Source: Amaranthus tricolor (lineage: Eukaryota > Streptophyta > Magnoliopsida > Caryophyllales > Amaranthaceae). Taken from it: a stretch of DNA of 64,000 bases. Within the stretch, counting starts at the first letter, position 1, and each line of letters starts with the position of its first letter. The stretch covers positions 43,930,059 to 43,994,058 of the forward strand of contig NC_080047.1 of assembly GCF_026212465.1 (NCBI RefSeq), in the 5' to 3' direction. The notes below the pieces were generated by a model that saw only the letters and a program-made list of their open reading frames with translations, ran no database searches and was not told the DNA's origin. The position numbers were made by a program, and so were the translations under genes. Of this stretch, positions 24,671 through 38,000 are shown in pieces.

Positions 24671-27514
24671 ATGGCCTGGGTAACTTCATTTCATAACGCC
24701 TTCGCGTCATCCCTGCTTTCACTCCTAGCAAATAAATTAACAGAGTTAGCCTGCACTGAAATAGGCTACTTTTGGAATGTGAATGACAATCTCATGTCGC
24801 TGGTCACATTGTCTCGGATTGTCCAGATGAAGCTGTATAAGCTCAGTAATAACGAGCTGCCTAGAGAATGGAAGCCATGGGTGCAAGAAGTGGCCCAGCT
24901 TTTCTACGATGTTGATGATATAATTGATGGTATAATCCTTGATGTAAGGAAGAAAAACCACTTAAACCAGCAGCAACTGGCTAATGGTCAAGATCAAGAG
25001 TGCAGCAGCAGTATGTGGTCTTCTGTTTTGGGTAACTTTGGAGGTCGAAGAAGATCAGGGTGGCAGAAGGCAGTTCCTGAAAATGAAAAGCAAGCAAGGA
25101 AAATTATATTATCATCATTAAAGAAATGGGGTTTGCCTCATAAGATAAATTCACTCTTAAAGAAGTTGAAAAACATGGAGAAGCAAGTAGATGGGCTTCT
25201 TCAAGGTGTTCCACAAAACCAGACTAGTAGTGCAGCTGAATCCTCCCAAATGGGGAGTATGCGAGTGGCGATTCCAAGATCTTCAAGCCTTTTATGGAGG
25301 TCACTTGGTCGGGCAAGAGAGAACGACAAGAAGATCATCATAGAGAAGTACTTGCTCAACTCTGCTTTTCGAGAAAGAGGTGTTTGTATTGTCGGAATGT
25401 CAGGTCTAGGAAAAACTACCCTTGCTCAATCCATCCGAAACGATGAACGAATCAAGAAAAATTTCACTGTCACTTGGATTTTTGTACCCGGTGATTTCAA
25501 TTCCACAGCCAATCTTATTATCGAACCATCTTTGCAAACTCAAGTGGTGAATGGATATCCTCTTAATCATCGTCATGGTAGAAAAACCTTGGTTGTGTTG
25601 GATGATGTATGGAATGTGCATCACGGAGCATGGAATAACTTCGTTTCTACTCTTGTACCTGGAACAATCCTTCTTATCACCACTCGTGATCCTAAAGTAG
25701 CCTCCATAACCGCCACCATTGCATACCCTATAAACAGGTTGTCAAACGAAGATTGCTCAGAATTGATGATGAAACACGGGTTTCATAAAGATCTATTTGA
25801 TGATTTTGATCAATATCGTCCTAAAGTGGATGAATTAGCTAGTAAATGTGGTGGTTTACCCTTGGTGGCTACTTTAGTAAGTTTAGCAATGGCAGCTGAA
25901 TGTAGGGAAAAGGGGCCAGAAGCGACATTTACAGCGTTGGAGCAAAGTGATTTGTGGGATTTGACAGTGTTCAGGAATGAAATCTTTCCAGCTTTAAGAT
26001 TTGATGACCCAAGTATGCCAACTGAATTGGGTAAGTTCCTTGGTTATCTACCTCTGTTCCCCTGTGATTATTTCTTCAAAAAAGACGAGCTTTTACAACT
26101 GTGGATGGCGGAAGGCTTTGTGACGCCTGAAATATGGAGTCCCTCAGGATTAAAAAATGCAGTCCAACATTTTGACCATCTATTATCAAGGTCTATACTT
26201 TGTTCTTCAAAAAATTGCAAAGAAGATAAAATAGCTACCTACAAAATTCATGAGTTCACCCATAGGTATGCACAGAACATAGCTTCCAATATGTGCTATC
26301 AAATGAATGATCATGGTAAGGACCGTCCATTCTTACCTATGGTCCCTGTACGTCACTTATCTTTATGCTGTCAAAACATAGATGTTTTGCACTTAGAGGT
26401 GATTGAAAAATTTTACAGCCGGTTAAGGACATTTCTGTTGTTACCTAAACAAACAGCCAACATTAGTGAAGTCCCAGAATCCTTGTTTGATAAGTTACAT
26501 TTTTTACGTGTAGTAAGTTTAAGTCGATCCCATATTGCCACTCTTCCTAGATCTGTTAGCAAACTCAAACACCTTCGTTACCTAGACTTATCGTATACAC
26601 CAATCCAGAGTTTGCCTGATACAATCTGTAAATTACTTGGTTTGCGCATCATAAAGCTGAAACATTGTCCAAATCTTCTCCAACTGCCTACAAAAATATC
26701 AAATTTAGTTAATCTAATCCTTCTTGACATGGATATGGCATGTTTGCCCTCTATACCACCATACATAGGAAAGCTAACCAATCTTCAATCTTTAGACGTC
26801 TTTACTGTGAAAGATGAAGAAGGATATCGAATCACAGAATTGCGTGATATGAATAGCCTTCAAGGGTCATTAAAGATAAAGAAGCTCGAAAATATTGGAA
26901 ATGTTAGGGAAGCTGAGAATGCCAAACTAAGCCTAAAGGCCCATCTCTATAGGTTGGAGTTGCATTGGTCACATACCCTTAAGTCAAAACCATTAGTTAG
27001 TGCTAAGGGCATCTTAGATATGCTTCAGCCCAACAATAATTTGACAGAACTTCGGTTTGTAAACTACAGTGCATATACATTTTCAAGTTGGCTTACTAGT
27101 CCTTCATGTCATCTTAAGGTCATTTATCTGTACAAATGTCCCTATATCCAAGAACTTCCAGAATTTTGGAAGCTTCCATTTCTTAGAACCCTCACTATCG
27201 ATGCAGCAAGCAGTATACAGCAAATGGGACGGAATTTTTTTGGGGATTTGAAGTGTAGCAGGTTTCCTAAGTTGAAACGTTTAGAGCTTCAGAACATGGA
27301 AAGACTTACTAGGTGGGAAGGATTGGATCATGGGGATATGCCTCGTCTTCGTGATCTTAAGTTTATAAAATGTCATGTATTTTCTACGTTGCCTACATTG
27401 CGGTTCTTGACAGCTCTAGAGAATGTGGATATTGTACATTGCCCGGAATGGATAGATAAACCAGAGCTTCCTTTATCACTCAAATCATACTGCCGGTATC
27501 CATCACATAATTAG
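24671..27514 (+). CDS. CC-NB-LRR (CNL) disease-resistance protein, intact single exon
   Basis: The 947-residue frame has all CNL parts in order. Residues 1 to about 200 form a coiled-coil N-domain with YDVDDIIDG near 80-88, an EDVID-like site. The P-loop is GMSGLGKTT at about 242, kinase-2 is LVVLDDVWN at about 306, RNBS-B is ILLITTRDP at about 330, and GLPL is CGGLPLVATL at about 393. The winged helix has PLFPCDYFFKKDELLQLWMA at about 459, and the MHD position reads IHEF near 527. LRRs run from about 600 to the end (LRYLDLSYTPIQSLPDTI and similar). Family members are cytoplasmic immune receptors that bind ATP/ADP and trigger cell death on effector recognition. MHD is IHE here, as in the second CNL of the window. 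The start ATG is the first of a long open frame and opens a typical N-terminus. A full-length, probably functional gene. Confidence 0.95.
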   Translation: MAWVTSFHNAFASSLLSLLANKLTELACTEIGYFWNVNDNLMSLVTLSRIVQMKLYKLSNNELPREWKPWVQEVAQLFYDVDDIIDGIILDVRKKNHLNQQQLANGQDQECSSSMWSSVLGNFGGRRRSGWQKAVPENEKQARKIILSSLKKWGLPHKINSLLKKLKNMEKQVDGLLQGVPQNQTSSAAESSQMGSMRVAIPRSSSLLWRSLGRARENDKKIIIEKYLLNSAFRERGVCIVGMSGLGKTTLAQSIRNDERIKKNFTVTWIFVPGDFNSTANLIIEPSLQTQVVNGYPLNHRHGRKTLVVLDDVWNVHHGAWNNFVSTLVPGTILLITTRDPKVASITATIAYPINRLSNEDCSELMMKHGFHKDLFDDFDQYRPKVDELASKCGGLPLVATLVSLAMAAECREKGPEATFTALEQSDLWDLTVFRNEIFPALRFDDPSMPTELGKFLGYLPLFPCDYFFKKDELLQLWMAEGFVTPEIWSPSGLKNAVQHFDHLLSRSILCSSKNCKEDKIATYKIHEFTHRYAQNIASNMCYQMNDHGKDRPFLPMVPVRHLSLCCQNIDVLHLEVIEKFYSRLRTFLLLPKQTANISEVPESLFDKLHFLRVVSLSRSHIATLPRSVSKLKHLRYLDLSYTPIQSLPDTICKLLGLRIIKLKHCPNLLQLPTKISNLVNLILLDMDMACLPSIPPYIGKLTNLQSLDVFTVKDEEGYRITELRDMNSLQGSLKIKKLENIGNVREAENAKLSLKAHLYRLELHWSHTLKSKPLVSAKGILDMLQPNNNLTELRFVNYSAYTFSSWLTSPSCHLKVIYLYKCPYIQELPEFWKLPFLRTLTIDAASSIQQMGRNFFGDLKCSRFPKLKRLELQNMERLTRWEGLDHGDMPRLRDLKFIKCHVFSTLPTLRFLTALENVDIVHCPEWIDKPELPLSLKSYCRYPSHN

Positions 27515-28139
27515 AAAAATGTTGATGAAAAATAAGTACTGATCCATTAAAATTACTACATTTGAGTCTTAATGCGTGAACTTCTAGGGCCAAATGTAGT
27601 AATTTAAGTGGAACAGTTTAGTACTTCCTCTATCTCATTCAATTTGGTACATTTGTAATAAGAAACTCTCACGTTAAATAACAAATGTAGCAAATTCATT
27701 GTAACAAACGAGTATAAAAACTTGTAATTTTAAGACTGTTGTTCTTATCAAATTTTCTGAGTTTAGTAATACTATCATAATTTCATTATTAGTGGTGTAA
27801 TACATTGAAGATTGGCTGCATAATTGTTTATCCTATTCATGCTTGGATTTTTAACTGAAAACACGTTAAGATTTCTTGACCATGAGAGATTCAAATAATG
27901 AACCTAATACCACAATTTACAACCATTTCATGTTTATTCAAAGGGGAGAATCAAAGTTTTGAGTAATGTTTTCCTAAGCTTCTTATTAATCTTTCTACTC
28001 TGTAAATACTTCCATAACTACGCATAGGTTTCTAGAACATACTGAATACCAAAAATTTAAGACTTAAAAAGAGAAAAAAAGGAGTAAGAAATACAAAATG
28101 AATTTAGGGCAAAACACCGCAATTAGCAATCGTCACCAC
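27515..28139. other. 3' flank of the CNL, no gene seen
   Basis: The region holds the likely 3' untranslated sequence. At about 27625-27720 there is a worn Stowaway-like stretch (TACTTCCTCTATCTCATTC... with GTACATTTG). Nothing else is recognisable. Confidence 0.55.
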
Positions 28140-28407
28140 TCACCACTCACCGAGCAAAAGCTTACTCAATTCCTCGTCATTTCTAATTGCCAATTGAATA
28201 TGCCTTAAAATAATTCTAGTATTCTTGTTCTCCCTTGCTGCGTTTTCGACCAATTCCAAAACATGTATATTCAAATTCAAACCATTTAGAATATCAGGGA
28301 AAAAACAGGTCGCAAAAATCAATTTAATAGCATCACAAAAAACAGAGTGGATAACGAACATGGGAAATACCTCACCAGCAAGATATTCAAGAAAATTACA
28401 GAGATAA
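28140..28407 (-). pseudogene. Histone H2A fragment
   Basis: Read on the minus strand, the sequence gives [14 protein letters not shown], an interruption of about 110 bases, then [33 protein letters not shown] and a stop. This is the histone-fold end of H2A (family: [41 protein letters not shown]). The acidic-patch residues NDEE are kept, but a usual proline before RHIQL is leucine. The N-terminal half and the C-terminal tail are missing, and the two parts are joined by an intron-like gap. It looks like a broken genomic copy. Expression is unlikely but not excluded. Confidence 0.75.
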
Positions 28408-29024
28408 ACATGAGAACAAGAAAACAAAACAAATTTAAATTCAAGAAACAGAACAAAAATCAAAAATTACCTTGCAAAAGATGAGATATAGAGGGAATTC
28501 ATGAGGAAACAATTGAGGATTGAGGAGGTTACACGAAGGCATAAGTAGTGTGTATAAGCAGTGAAAGAAGAAAGGGAGAAAAGTGGTTTAGTGCCAATGC
28601 TCTTCATGCATTTTGGAGTTGTATATTAAAAGGATGTTGCATTTATAATAAATAAAAAAAAACTGGTCAATGTTCAATGTTATGTGGACAGTGGACTACA
28701 ATCTATGAAGTAATTTTTTTGGATTACATAGCATATTGAGGGATGGGGTTGATTAGGTGAAAATGGATCTTATGATTTTATACATAAATTTTTCATTGAC
28801 TCAACTATTCATAATAAAATTACAAGGAACCCTTTTTATAGGGTGAAGTTTTTTACCTAATTACAATAAACTTGTTATCAACATATATTCCTACCTAAAA
28901 ATAATATTTTTAAATAACTACTAAAATAAAACATCTCTTATTAAATTACCTTACCTTATAACCGGATTACATTGTTAACAATTAGTTTATAGGAACATAA
29001 GTTCGTTATCACGAGCATATGCAA
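28408..29024. other. Intergenic, 3' flank of PPR4
   Basis: No gene or repeat recognised. The 3' untranslated region and polyadenylation site of PPR4 should lie just below 29025. Confidence 0.5.
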
Positions 29025-32000
29025 CTATAACCATGTTCCGTTGTCAACTTCATCATCATCGTCATTTTCAGTGAAACTCTCGTAAGCAGCATCAACATCA
29101 TCAGTATCTGATGATTCTAGATCGTTAGCATCAGGTTGATATGCCACTGGAGCATTATTAAATGCATTCCAATCAGGAGGAAAGGTCTTCTGTAAAGCTT
29201 CGGTGAGCTCCCCACCTGTTCTCTCGATCTTACGCAAGCATTTAGACCAGAAGACGGCAGTACCCATATCGACTGTAATTCCAGAATCGATCATTTCTTT
29301 GGAAACGCTCAGGATTCCAGTGCAGATGTACTCTTCTGCTACGGTTGCTCTAAACAATAATGATGTCACTAGGCAGTGATATACAGCCTTATCGGGCTTT
29401 AATCCAGCTGATTTCATATCGTGAAAACATTTCAGCGCTTTTTCTGGGAGAGATGCACGTGCCCATCCATGTATTAGTGTTGTGTAAGTCTTAACGTTAG
29501 GCTTCACTCCAACTGCTTTCATTTCTTGAATTGTCCTAGCAGCTCGCTGCACAACACATAGGACATGACAGAAACATCAAAAAATAAATCACCAAATGGA
29601 TTTAGTCGTGCAAATTACATAGTATGTGTGGAAGAATTTTCGGCCCCCATGGCCGTATCACAAAATTTCAAAACAGAGAGATGCCACCATTCAGATCTTC
29701 GAACACTCGATGACACCAAGTCATGGGGAATTGCCAGTAATTATATTTGTACACTACAAATCTGAGAGCATATAAGTCGGGGTCCCATAGGAAAAATTTC
29801 TTGAGGATATCCTTCCAAGAGTGATGTACGTCTCGTATACATAAACTACAACTTCTAGACTACAAATTCTCAGCTTCTAAACTACAAATAATAGTATGAT
29901 AAATTTGCTTACTCCTATAACAATTCAGCAGAAATTCGGAAACGTATTAATTTATCGAAGGAGAGTCCCCAGACACCAAGAAACACGCAAACAGGCACCA
30001 ATACAGCTAAGGCAGAATATAGCATCTAATGTTGATGAGTATATAAATACTTGCAGTTCTGTAGTGTACAAGTTTACAGAATACAGAAAGTCATGATCTC
30101 AGTTAAAGGCCTCGGAAAAAAATTTATTAAGAATATAAATAGAAATTGTAGCTTAGCCTCCAAAGCAAGAGGGAAGAAACTACACAGGCAGGAATGCAGG
30201 ATACAATTTTCTTATGACAGGAACGATCAATAGGAGTGATTAAAAATCTAACAAACATACCGCCATATCTCCAGCCTTGCAACACGCATTTATGAAAGAT
30301 GTGTAAGTATGAATATCAGGTTGCACGCCATCTTCTCTCATTTGTTGCAAAAGGTCAGCAGCCTCCCAAACATCGCCTCTTCGAGCCCATCTACAGAGTA
30401 TAACAGGAAATTTAGCAGTCCAACAACAAAAGCATTTTTCTATATAAAAAAATAAAACATTCCTGATATCTCATTGATAGAATTCGCAACATTGTGCATT
30501 ACCCATCAACTAATATGTTATAAACAAATGTATTTCTAGGGATATTCTGAGCACTCATCTCCCTTGTTACTGCTAGAGCACTTTGCATCCTCCCAGACTT
30601 GCAACATGCCTTGAGCAATGCTTCATATGCAAAAACATCAAGCTGAAGTCCATCTTCTTTCACTTTAGAAAAATATTTAAAAGCTTTTCCAGTATCACCC
30701 TGAGCTGCATAACCTTGCATAATTGTTGTGTATGTGTGCTCATTCGGATTCACCCCTGCTAATGCCATCTCATCTAATATTTCAACAGCCTTTTCCATCT
30801 GAAAGTGAGGAAAATTTAATATATCAACTAAACAAATGCAGAGAAGAGCACCATGAGATTAAACAACATAAACTTTTCTCATATACTCAAGAGGACTTAA
30901 GAAAACAGCTTAAGGCAATCAAAACGGCTTTCACATAGAAGATGTCGAAAGCATTGCTAGGTAACTATGACTTGGAGTCAACAGGGAAAGTCTAGAAATA
31001 CAAAGCAAAAAAATAAACAAATTGGTCATTTGCTACTCATCCAAAATTCTATTGTGCATTTTGAAAATTGCTCGTGCAAAACATGTATTTTTGTCTAATT
31101 CAGGTTATTGATTGTGTTTAACAATTATCTTTAGCACAAGATGAGATTTTCTAGGCAGAAATTGCCTTATGTTTATGCACCTGCAATTTCTCCTGCTTGA
31201 GCCTTACAATGCATGCCGAGGCCCTAAGACACGAGGAATGAAGACATGCCTGCCTTAAAGGATCTGGACTAGAAAGTTTATTATGAAACACTTCAGAACA
31301 TCATTATTTGGATGTCAAAAATGTTAATAGCCCAACTATTACCAATTATGAACTCTAGAACATCATTATTCACCTCTCTTTGTTCTCCATCTGATGGGAG
31401 GTATATCTAACACTCTCTGGCATTCCTCGCCTGCATTCACACGGTTGCTCGAATCACAGGCAAATACAACAAAGAGTTCATTCTTATGGAAACAGCTGCT
31501 CTGCTGATGGCACTAATGAACTTTGGAAATATTCAAGATTTGGACTCAAAGCGAATAGACTCGCATTAGTCCACAATGTTGATAAGCCTTCCAATTACTG
31601 TATTGAATTACATACAAAACTCTAAAATGTGTTGCTTATGGTTAAATTCGTAACTTTTCCAGAATGTTTGTCTTAATCAGTTTTAAACAAGTACGACATA
31701 GTGGGAAGTGGAGTACTTAGTCAGCTTGGTTTCAGAGACTTGTCATTCAGAACAAGCCTTCAATTGACAGAAGAGGGTGAGGAACAACAACAACTGATAG
31801 CAGGTGGTATCAGAAACTCAGCCATTTGTTATCATGTGGTTATTGACCAAATAAACAATCTTTACCTGGCGTTTTTCAACAAGACCGAGAATCAAAGCAT
31901 TAAATGTGTGAACAGTTGGGATACAGCCATTTCTTCGCATCATATCAAAAATGTCAAGGGCTCTTTTCATTTCTCCAGCTCTAGCAAAACCATGAATGAT

Positions 32001-35000
32001 GGGCATAAATGTCCTCGTTGTGGGTTTATGTCGTTCTTTCTTCATTTGCTCAACCATGCGAACAGCACGGTCCATGTTACCCATTCCACAAAAAGCTCTT
32101 ATTATATTGTTATAGAGCACAACATCAGGTTTCAGACCATCTCTCACAACATCCTCAAAAATAGCAAATGCATTGGCCCAATCTTTTAACCTAAGGAATC
32201 CATTCATCAACATAGAATATGTCTTCATGTTATGTCTGATACCAGCAGATTTCATACGCTCACTTACTTCTAGGGCCTTGGAGACTTTTCCCAGCTGCAA
32301 AAGAGTGAATTTTTATTAACAAGTGCCCAAAATAATGTTAGACTTGGAGAAACATACATTAGTGAGAGAAAGGGACAAGGAATAGATACTAATCATAGAT
32401 ATAACATTTCGAACAGGTACGCAAAATGTCAACACAAATTTAAATGTAACCTGTTTATTTAAATCATGGAGCATTCACGTAAACAGAAAAATTCAAGAAT
32501 TTGATACTGCAAGGTGCTCTAATAGTGGTAGACGACCAGCGTGATACAACATTATACATCATTGATTTTTCAATTCCATTACATACCGTCAAGCAAGCAT
32601 CCTAAACAGCATCCATGAATTTATATTGCATTCTGACATTATTAAATGATGAACGTCATAAATGGCTTCAGAGGGAAAATATAGGAATTCTTTAGTACAT
32701 AATAACTAGTAATTAGTTAATTAGAGTAACAAGGTTTAGGGAGAAATAGTATAAATAGGAGGGGAAGGGGGAGAGAAAGTCAAAATTGCAATTTTTTCAC
32801 AAAAAGCAAACTATTATCATGATGCCCCTCCAACCAAGAGAAAGGTAATGATTAATCAGTTGTGAACAAAAGCACAGCTAGAAGTACCTTTGTGTAAAGA
32901 TTCAATAGGCATCCATAAGTGACAACTGAGGGTACAAAGCCACATTCCTGGAAAATCAAACACAAGCAAATTAGAAAATACTAACCCTACAATGAATTAG
33001 ACATGTGAATAAGACAGAAACAAATACGCCAAGAAATATCCTGGAAACGTTACTTCTGTAAAAGCTAACACTAAAATAATTAAGTAGATAATATATCCGC
33101 AAGTTTGTGAACTGGATAAAAAAATTCCACATTACTACGGCAAGCAATTCAACTCCTAATCAAAAGAAATGCAATAATTATTTAACAAATACTTCTTTGT
33201 AAATTTTTCAATTAACACTTTTATATTCCTTACAGCATAACCATATTTGGAAGTTTCAAACTTTCTCCATTCGGTTTTAGTTGCTACACAAGGATTTGCA
33301 CAAGAATTAAGAAAATGGTATTGATCTGTTAAAATAGACATTTACATAGTTTTTTTTTTGCCAAAAATAGTAATGTAGCACGTAATTTGAAACGGTTAAA
33401 TAAGAAAAGTGTAGCAAGTAAAATGGAATGGAGGAAGTATTACTTAATAGTTGTTTTTAAGCTTACCATTTCTACTATTTGTCTCCTCATCACGTTGGCC
33501 CCCTTTTTTCCTCTTTCAATTCTCCCTATTTTTTGTTTCCCCCACGTTGCAAGTTAAAAATACAAGTGTGAAGAATGTATTGGTCAAACAATAAATTTCA
33601 GAAATCATCACTCACGACAACTACTGCGATGACCAGTCACTGGAATTTCCTTCCATTCTTCCCATATCAAAGTGCATTAGTAACAAGAAGCAAATCCATT
33701 ATTATGATACTAAATCAGTATAACAAATAATAGTCGATATCAAAATGAAACTTAAACATACATCAACATACAAAATTGATATATATGCATATTTTTTGAT
33801 ACTTGCTCAAATTGGAGGCAATACCTTCAGTCTCTCAAACACAATCAAACATTTCTCTTCATCACCGATCATAGTGTAACCATCCATCATAGTATGGTAT
33901 ACATCAATTGGAGCATCAATGCCTTGTTCTTCCATCTCCCTGACAAGCCCTTCTGCACGGTCCATATTACAACTTTGACTGCATATATAAAAGTAAATAA
34001 ACGATGTGCAACCGAAAGAACTTTTATGGAGAAAACTAATTAATTCAATTAAGACATGATATCATGAACTGCGTTAGAACACTAACCAGTAGGCATATAT
34101 AATATTGCCATAGATTATTGCATTAAGTGTTGTATGTTTCTCTTTTGCCTCTCTGAACCATTGATCTGCAACCCTTCCAAGAGGACATCAGCAAGTATTA
34201 GATGTTTGACACTACTCAATTCAACTACAACCACACATCAGAAAGAAAATTAACTTATATCAAGGAGTCTCTGACACATAAGTTATAGTGTTGCGTAACA
34301 GACAGACGGTGAAAAGCTATCAAAGGCTAGCAGAGACAATTTTCCATCAAATATTTCTTGCAAGGTAAAACTGCATTGTTATACAAATTTATAAATCCAA
34401 CAGCGATTCAAGATAGAGAAAGAATTACTCGGTCGATCTTATATAAGCCTAAATGACTCTCAAGTCTCAACACCTTCCCTGTCAACCAATTTGCCATTCT
34501 TTGAACCTTGCATCTTTCCCCTCTTTCTCATGTTGACCTCTGTCTACCTCCACCTTAATACTAATTACCTCATATGTTTGACCTTATACACAAATCTATA
34601 AATTATAGGGTTCAATCTAAAAAGATCTTTTAAATACTTGTTTCTTGTTTCTTCAAAAGATAAAAGTCAAGTAGTTTATCCTTGTATAAAAAGAACAAAC
34701 GAGATAGAAAAACGATTGAAAGCCCATTAACTATTTACAAGCAAAGATAGTCCATACCAAGAATTTGAAGTTTCGAAAAAAAAAAAAAGGAAAATTTTAC
34801 CATGAATAATACAACCTTTCAACTTTTTCCCTATCATAATATCAACTATTGATTAGCCTTAAATAATCCCAAGTTCCAACTTTAAGGGTTATTTCCCTCT
34901 ATCATCCCTAACTTGTTGATAAACTACAATTGTAGGTCAACTTGCCAAAAAAAACAGAAATTAAAAAACTAAATCATATTCAAAAAGTAAAAAAAATATA

Positions 35001-38000
35001 ATAAAAACACTTACTCCTCCCTCCCACCACAGCCGACCACCCACCCCTTCCCCTTCCCATCTAGGTGCAACCACCCTCAAACCTTCCTACCACCCCTCCC
35101 CCTTCCCCTCTCCCTAGCCCTCACGACCAGCCCAATCCCCCATTTCCCTCAAGACACCAACCCCCTCCCCTACCTTGTCGTAACTACAACTCCTCCATCA
35201 GGCCACCTCCACTTCGACACCCTTTAACAACCAAGTTCGAGACAATCTATCAACAATACCAGCAAACTTCCCCTCTACCCTCGGAGAAAATCAACCACCC
35301 GAACCCAAAGAACACACCTACCGGCAAACCACCCAACAAACAACCCATCACCAACTTCGAACCACCTTAACAACAACCTACCACCATAATTCAATTTGCC
35401 CACCCAGATTTACCACAACCAACTCATTTAGGGCGTTTGCTTAGATGGGCAGGGGTGATGGGAAGGATTGGATGTCACGTAGGGCAAGGATGATGGGGGA
35501 TTTTCTGGCACACATGTGGTGGCAGCGCTGAGGTGATGATGATGTTGGGGGTTTGGCTAGGGTGGAGAGGGATGGGGAAGAGGGTTACGGTGGGGTGGGG
35601 GGAGTTTTTTTAATTAATTTTGTTATTTTAGTCAAATTAGGTAAATATGTAATTTTGGATTATATGAGAAACACCCCTAATGTCTATAATATACATAGTT
35701 AATTAAAAGTTCAAACTATCCACGTTTTCTAAAATAAAAATGCTAGATTCAAACAAGCACAAGAGAATTGCAATGAACTTTAAACATATTATTCTATAAG
35801 AGAAATTACTAACTCGATATTGCCAACTCTAGCAAATCCTCCAACAAGAATGCTATAAGTCACCAAACTCAATTCAATCCCTTCTTCTTTCATCTTCCTC
35901 ACACATGACAATGCTTCTTCCATGTCTCTGCCCACTGAATAGGCATGAATAAGGCTGCGAAGAAGATAAATCAGTATCACATATCAAAAGTATTCAAAAG
36001 AACATAAAGAAGTGCTAATTGAAAAAAAGAGTAACTGAAATTCTCATCAGAAATAAATTAATACTCATTACTACACAAGTTCTCCGTATAATACGCATTT
36101 TGACCGGTTCTAGCACAGAATGAACATCCAATATAGTGCTTCATTAATTTTCCATCCACTAAAGTGTTTCATTTATGTTACATTATAGTGTTCCATCAAT
36201 ATTAGGTTACCTTGTAAATACATGTGAAGTTGGCTCAATCCCTCTTGCTCGCATACTTTCAAAAGTTTCACGTGCACGATGCATATCTCCACGTCTTGCA
36301 TAAAACTTCACCATCAGACCATATTCTTTCCTAGACGGCTAAATTAATAAAACACCAAAATTGAGAAGAGTGCAACATTAAATGCCAATTAAACATCAAC
36401 TAAATAAATCAAAATAAAAGTAAGAATATAATAATAAAATAATATGTAATTCTTGTAAGAAATATTTGATGTACGTGACCTAACGTAATGCAACTCTTCT
36501 AGAAAACAATTCCCGTGTAGAGATGTGCTAATAGCAACAAAATTTATTAAAGAAAAACAAATACATGCACATACACGTCATAACCTTCCGCCTCTATGAA
36601 TTACTAGTCATGCCGTTCGGTTTGACTAACGCTCCTGCTAATGAATGAGCTATTCGAACCTTACTTAAGTCGCTTCGTATTGGTTTTTTTGACGACATTT
36701 TAGTGTCTAGTTTGTCATTGGAAGAACATGCTCATTATTTGGCTTCTATGTTGGAAAAACTATTTGATCATAAGTTGTACGCTAATATTAAAAAATACGA
36801 GTTTGGGAAGAATTAGGCAGCTTATGTAGGGCATGTGGTTTTGAAGAATAGGGTGGCTATGGAAAGGCTTCAGTGGCAATCACCACGAACTTGAAGGAAT
36901 TGCAAGGTTTTTGGGTCTCATTGGATATTATCATAGCAAATTTATTTGTGGTTATGCTAATAGCGTAATATTGCCACACCTCTCACAAATCAACTTAACG
37001 AGCTTTTTTCTTGGAATTCTGTTGAGGTTACATTCCAAGCACCTATGCTTAAGGCTCTAGTATTGGGTGTCCCCAATTTCAATCTTCCATTAGAAGTGGA
37101 GGTCAATCAAAATGCTCATCGCCTCATCCTATTGCTTGTTTCAGCAAGGCACCAGGCCTTCGTGATCAATCAAAATCTATACTTCAACTGTGGCGCCATC
37201 ATTTGTTGGGTCGACATTTCATTTTGACAGATGTTGAAATTTATCACTCAGCAGCAAGAACCCTAAACAGCTTTGATCACATAGACTACCATAGTAGAAA
37301 ATTAGAGTCTAAAAAACATTTAACGTTCCTCACAATGACATATCCATAGAACACCCTCTTCCATGGTACAAAGGTTACACAAATGTTTTAAACCCCTTGT
37401 GTTAGGTTGAAAACTGCAAATATAGAAAATGGAAATTCACACAAGACAAGAAAATTGGAAATTTTCTCACAACATATGGGAGTTTACTCACAATGTATCC
37501 GTCCATTATAATCAATTCCCATGTTACTTCCTAGCAAGTGCAAAATTCCCTCATGTCAAACAAACAAATTTTACCAAATTTCTAAGACACTGACAAAGAA
37601 ATGAAATTCCCATTGGAATTTACTTGCTACATCAACCAAACAAACTTCAATAACAAATCGAAATCAACATACACATGGAAATCCATGACCATCCACATAA
37701 GGTTTTAGGTTGTTTGTGCAATCAAAAACTATACACTCCCTTTATCCCTCTCAGTTTGCATTATTTCTATTTTTAATGTCCCACTCAATTTGCCTTTCGA
37801 ATAAGGATATAGATCATACCACTTACTTTTAATTTCATCCACATATTTCACTTTTTCTTTAATATCATTCACACAATTAAATATATCTCATCATTTATTA
37901 CCAACTTTTCACATTTCCTTAGAAAATCACCCCATTTGCAAAATGATGCAAATTCAAGGGTACGGAGCAGTACAAGTTTCACAATTTCAACAAAACAACA

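Noticed and set aside
31701..32189. 162-codon plus-strand open frame
   Set aside because: It is the antisense shadow of PPR4 exon 7, which has clear PPR repeats on the minus strand.
35065..35370. Proline-rich open frame
   Set aside because: It is a by-product of a C-rich tract inside PPR4 intron 3, on the opposite strand.
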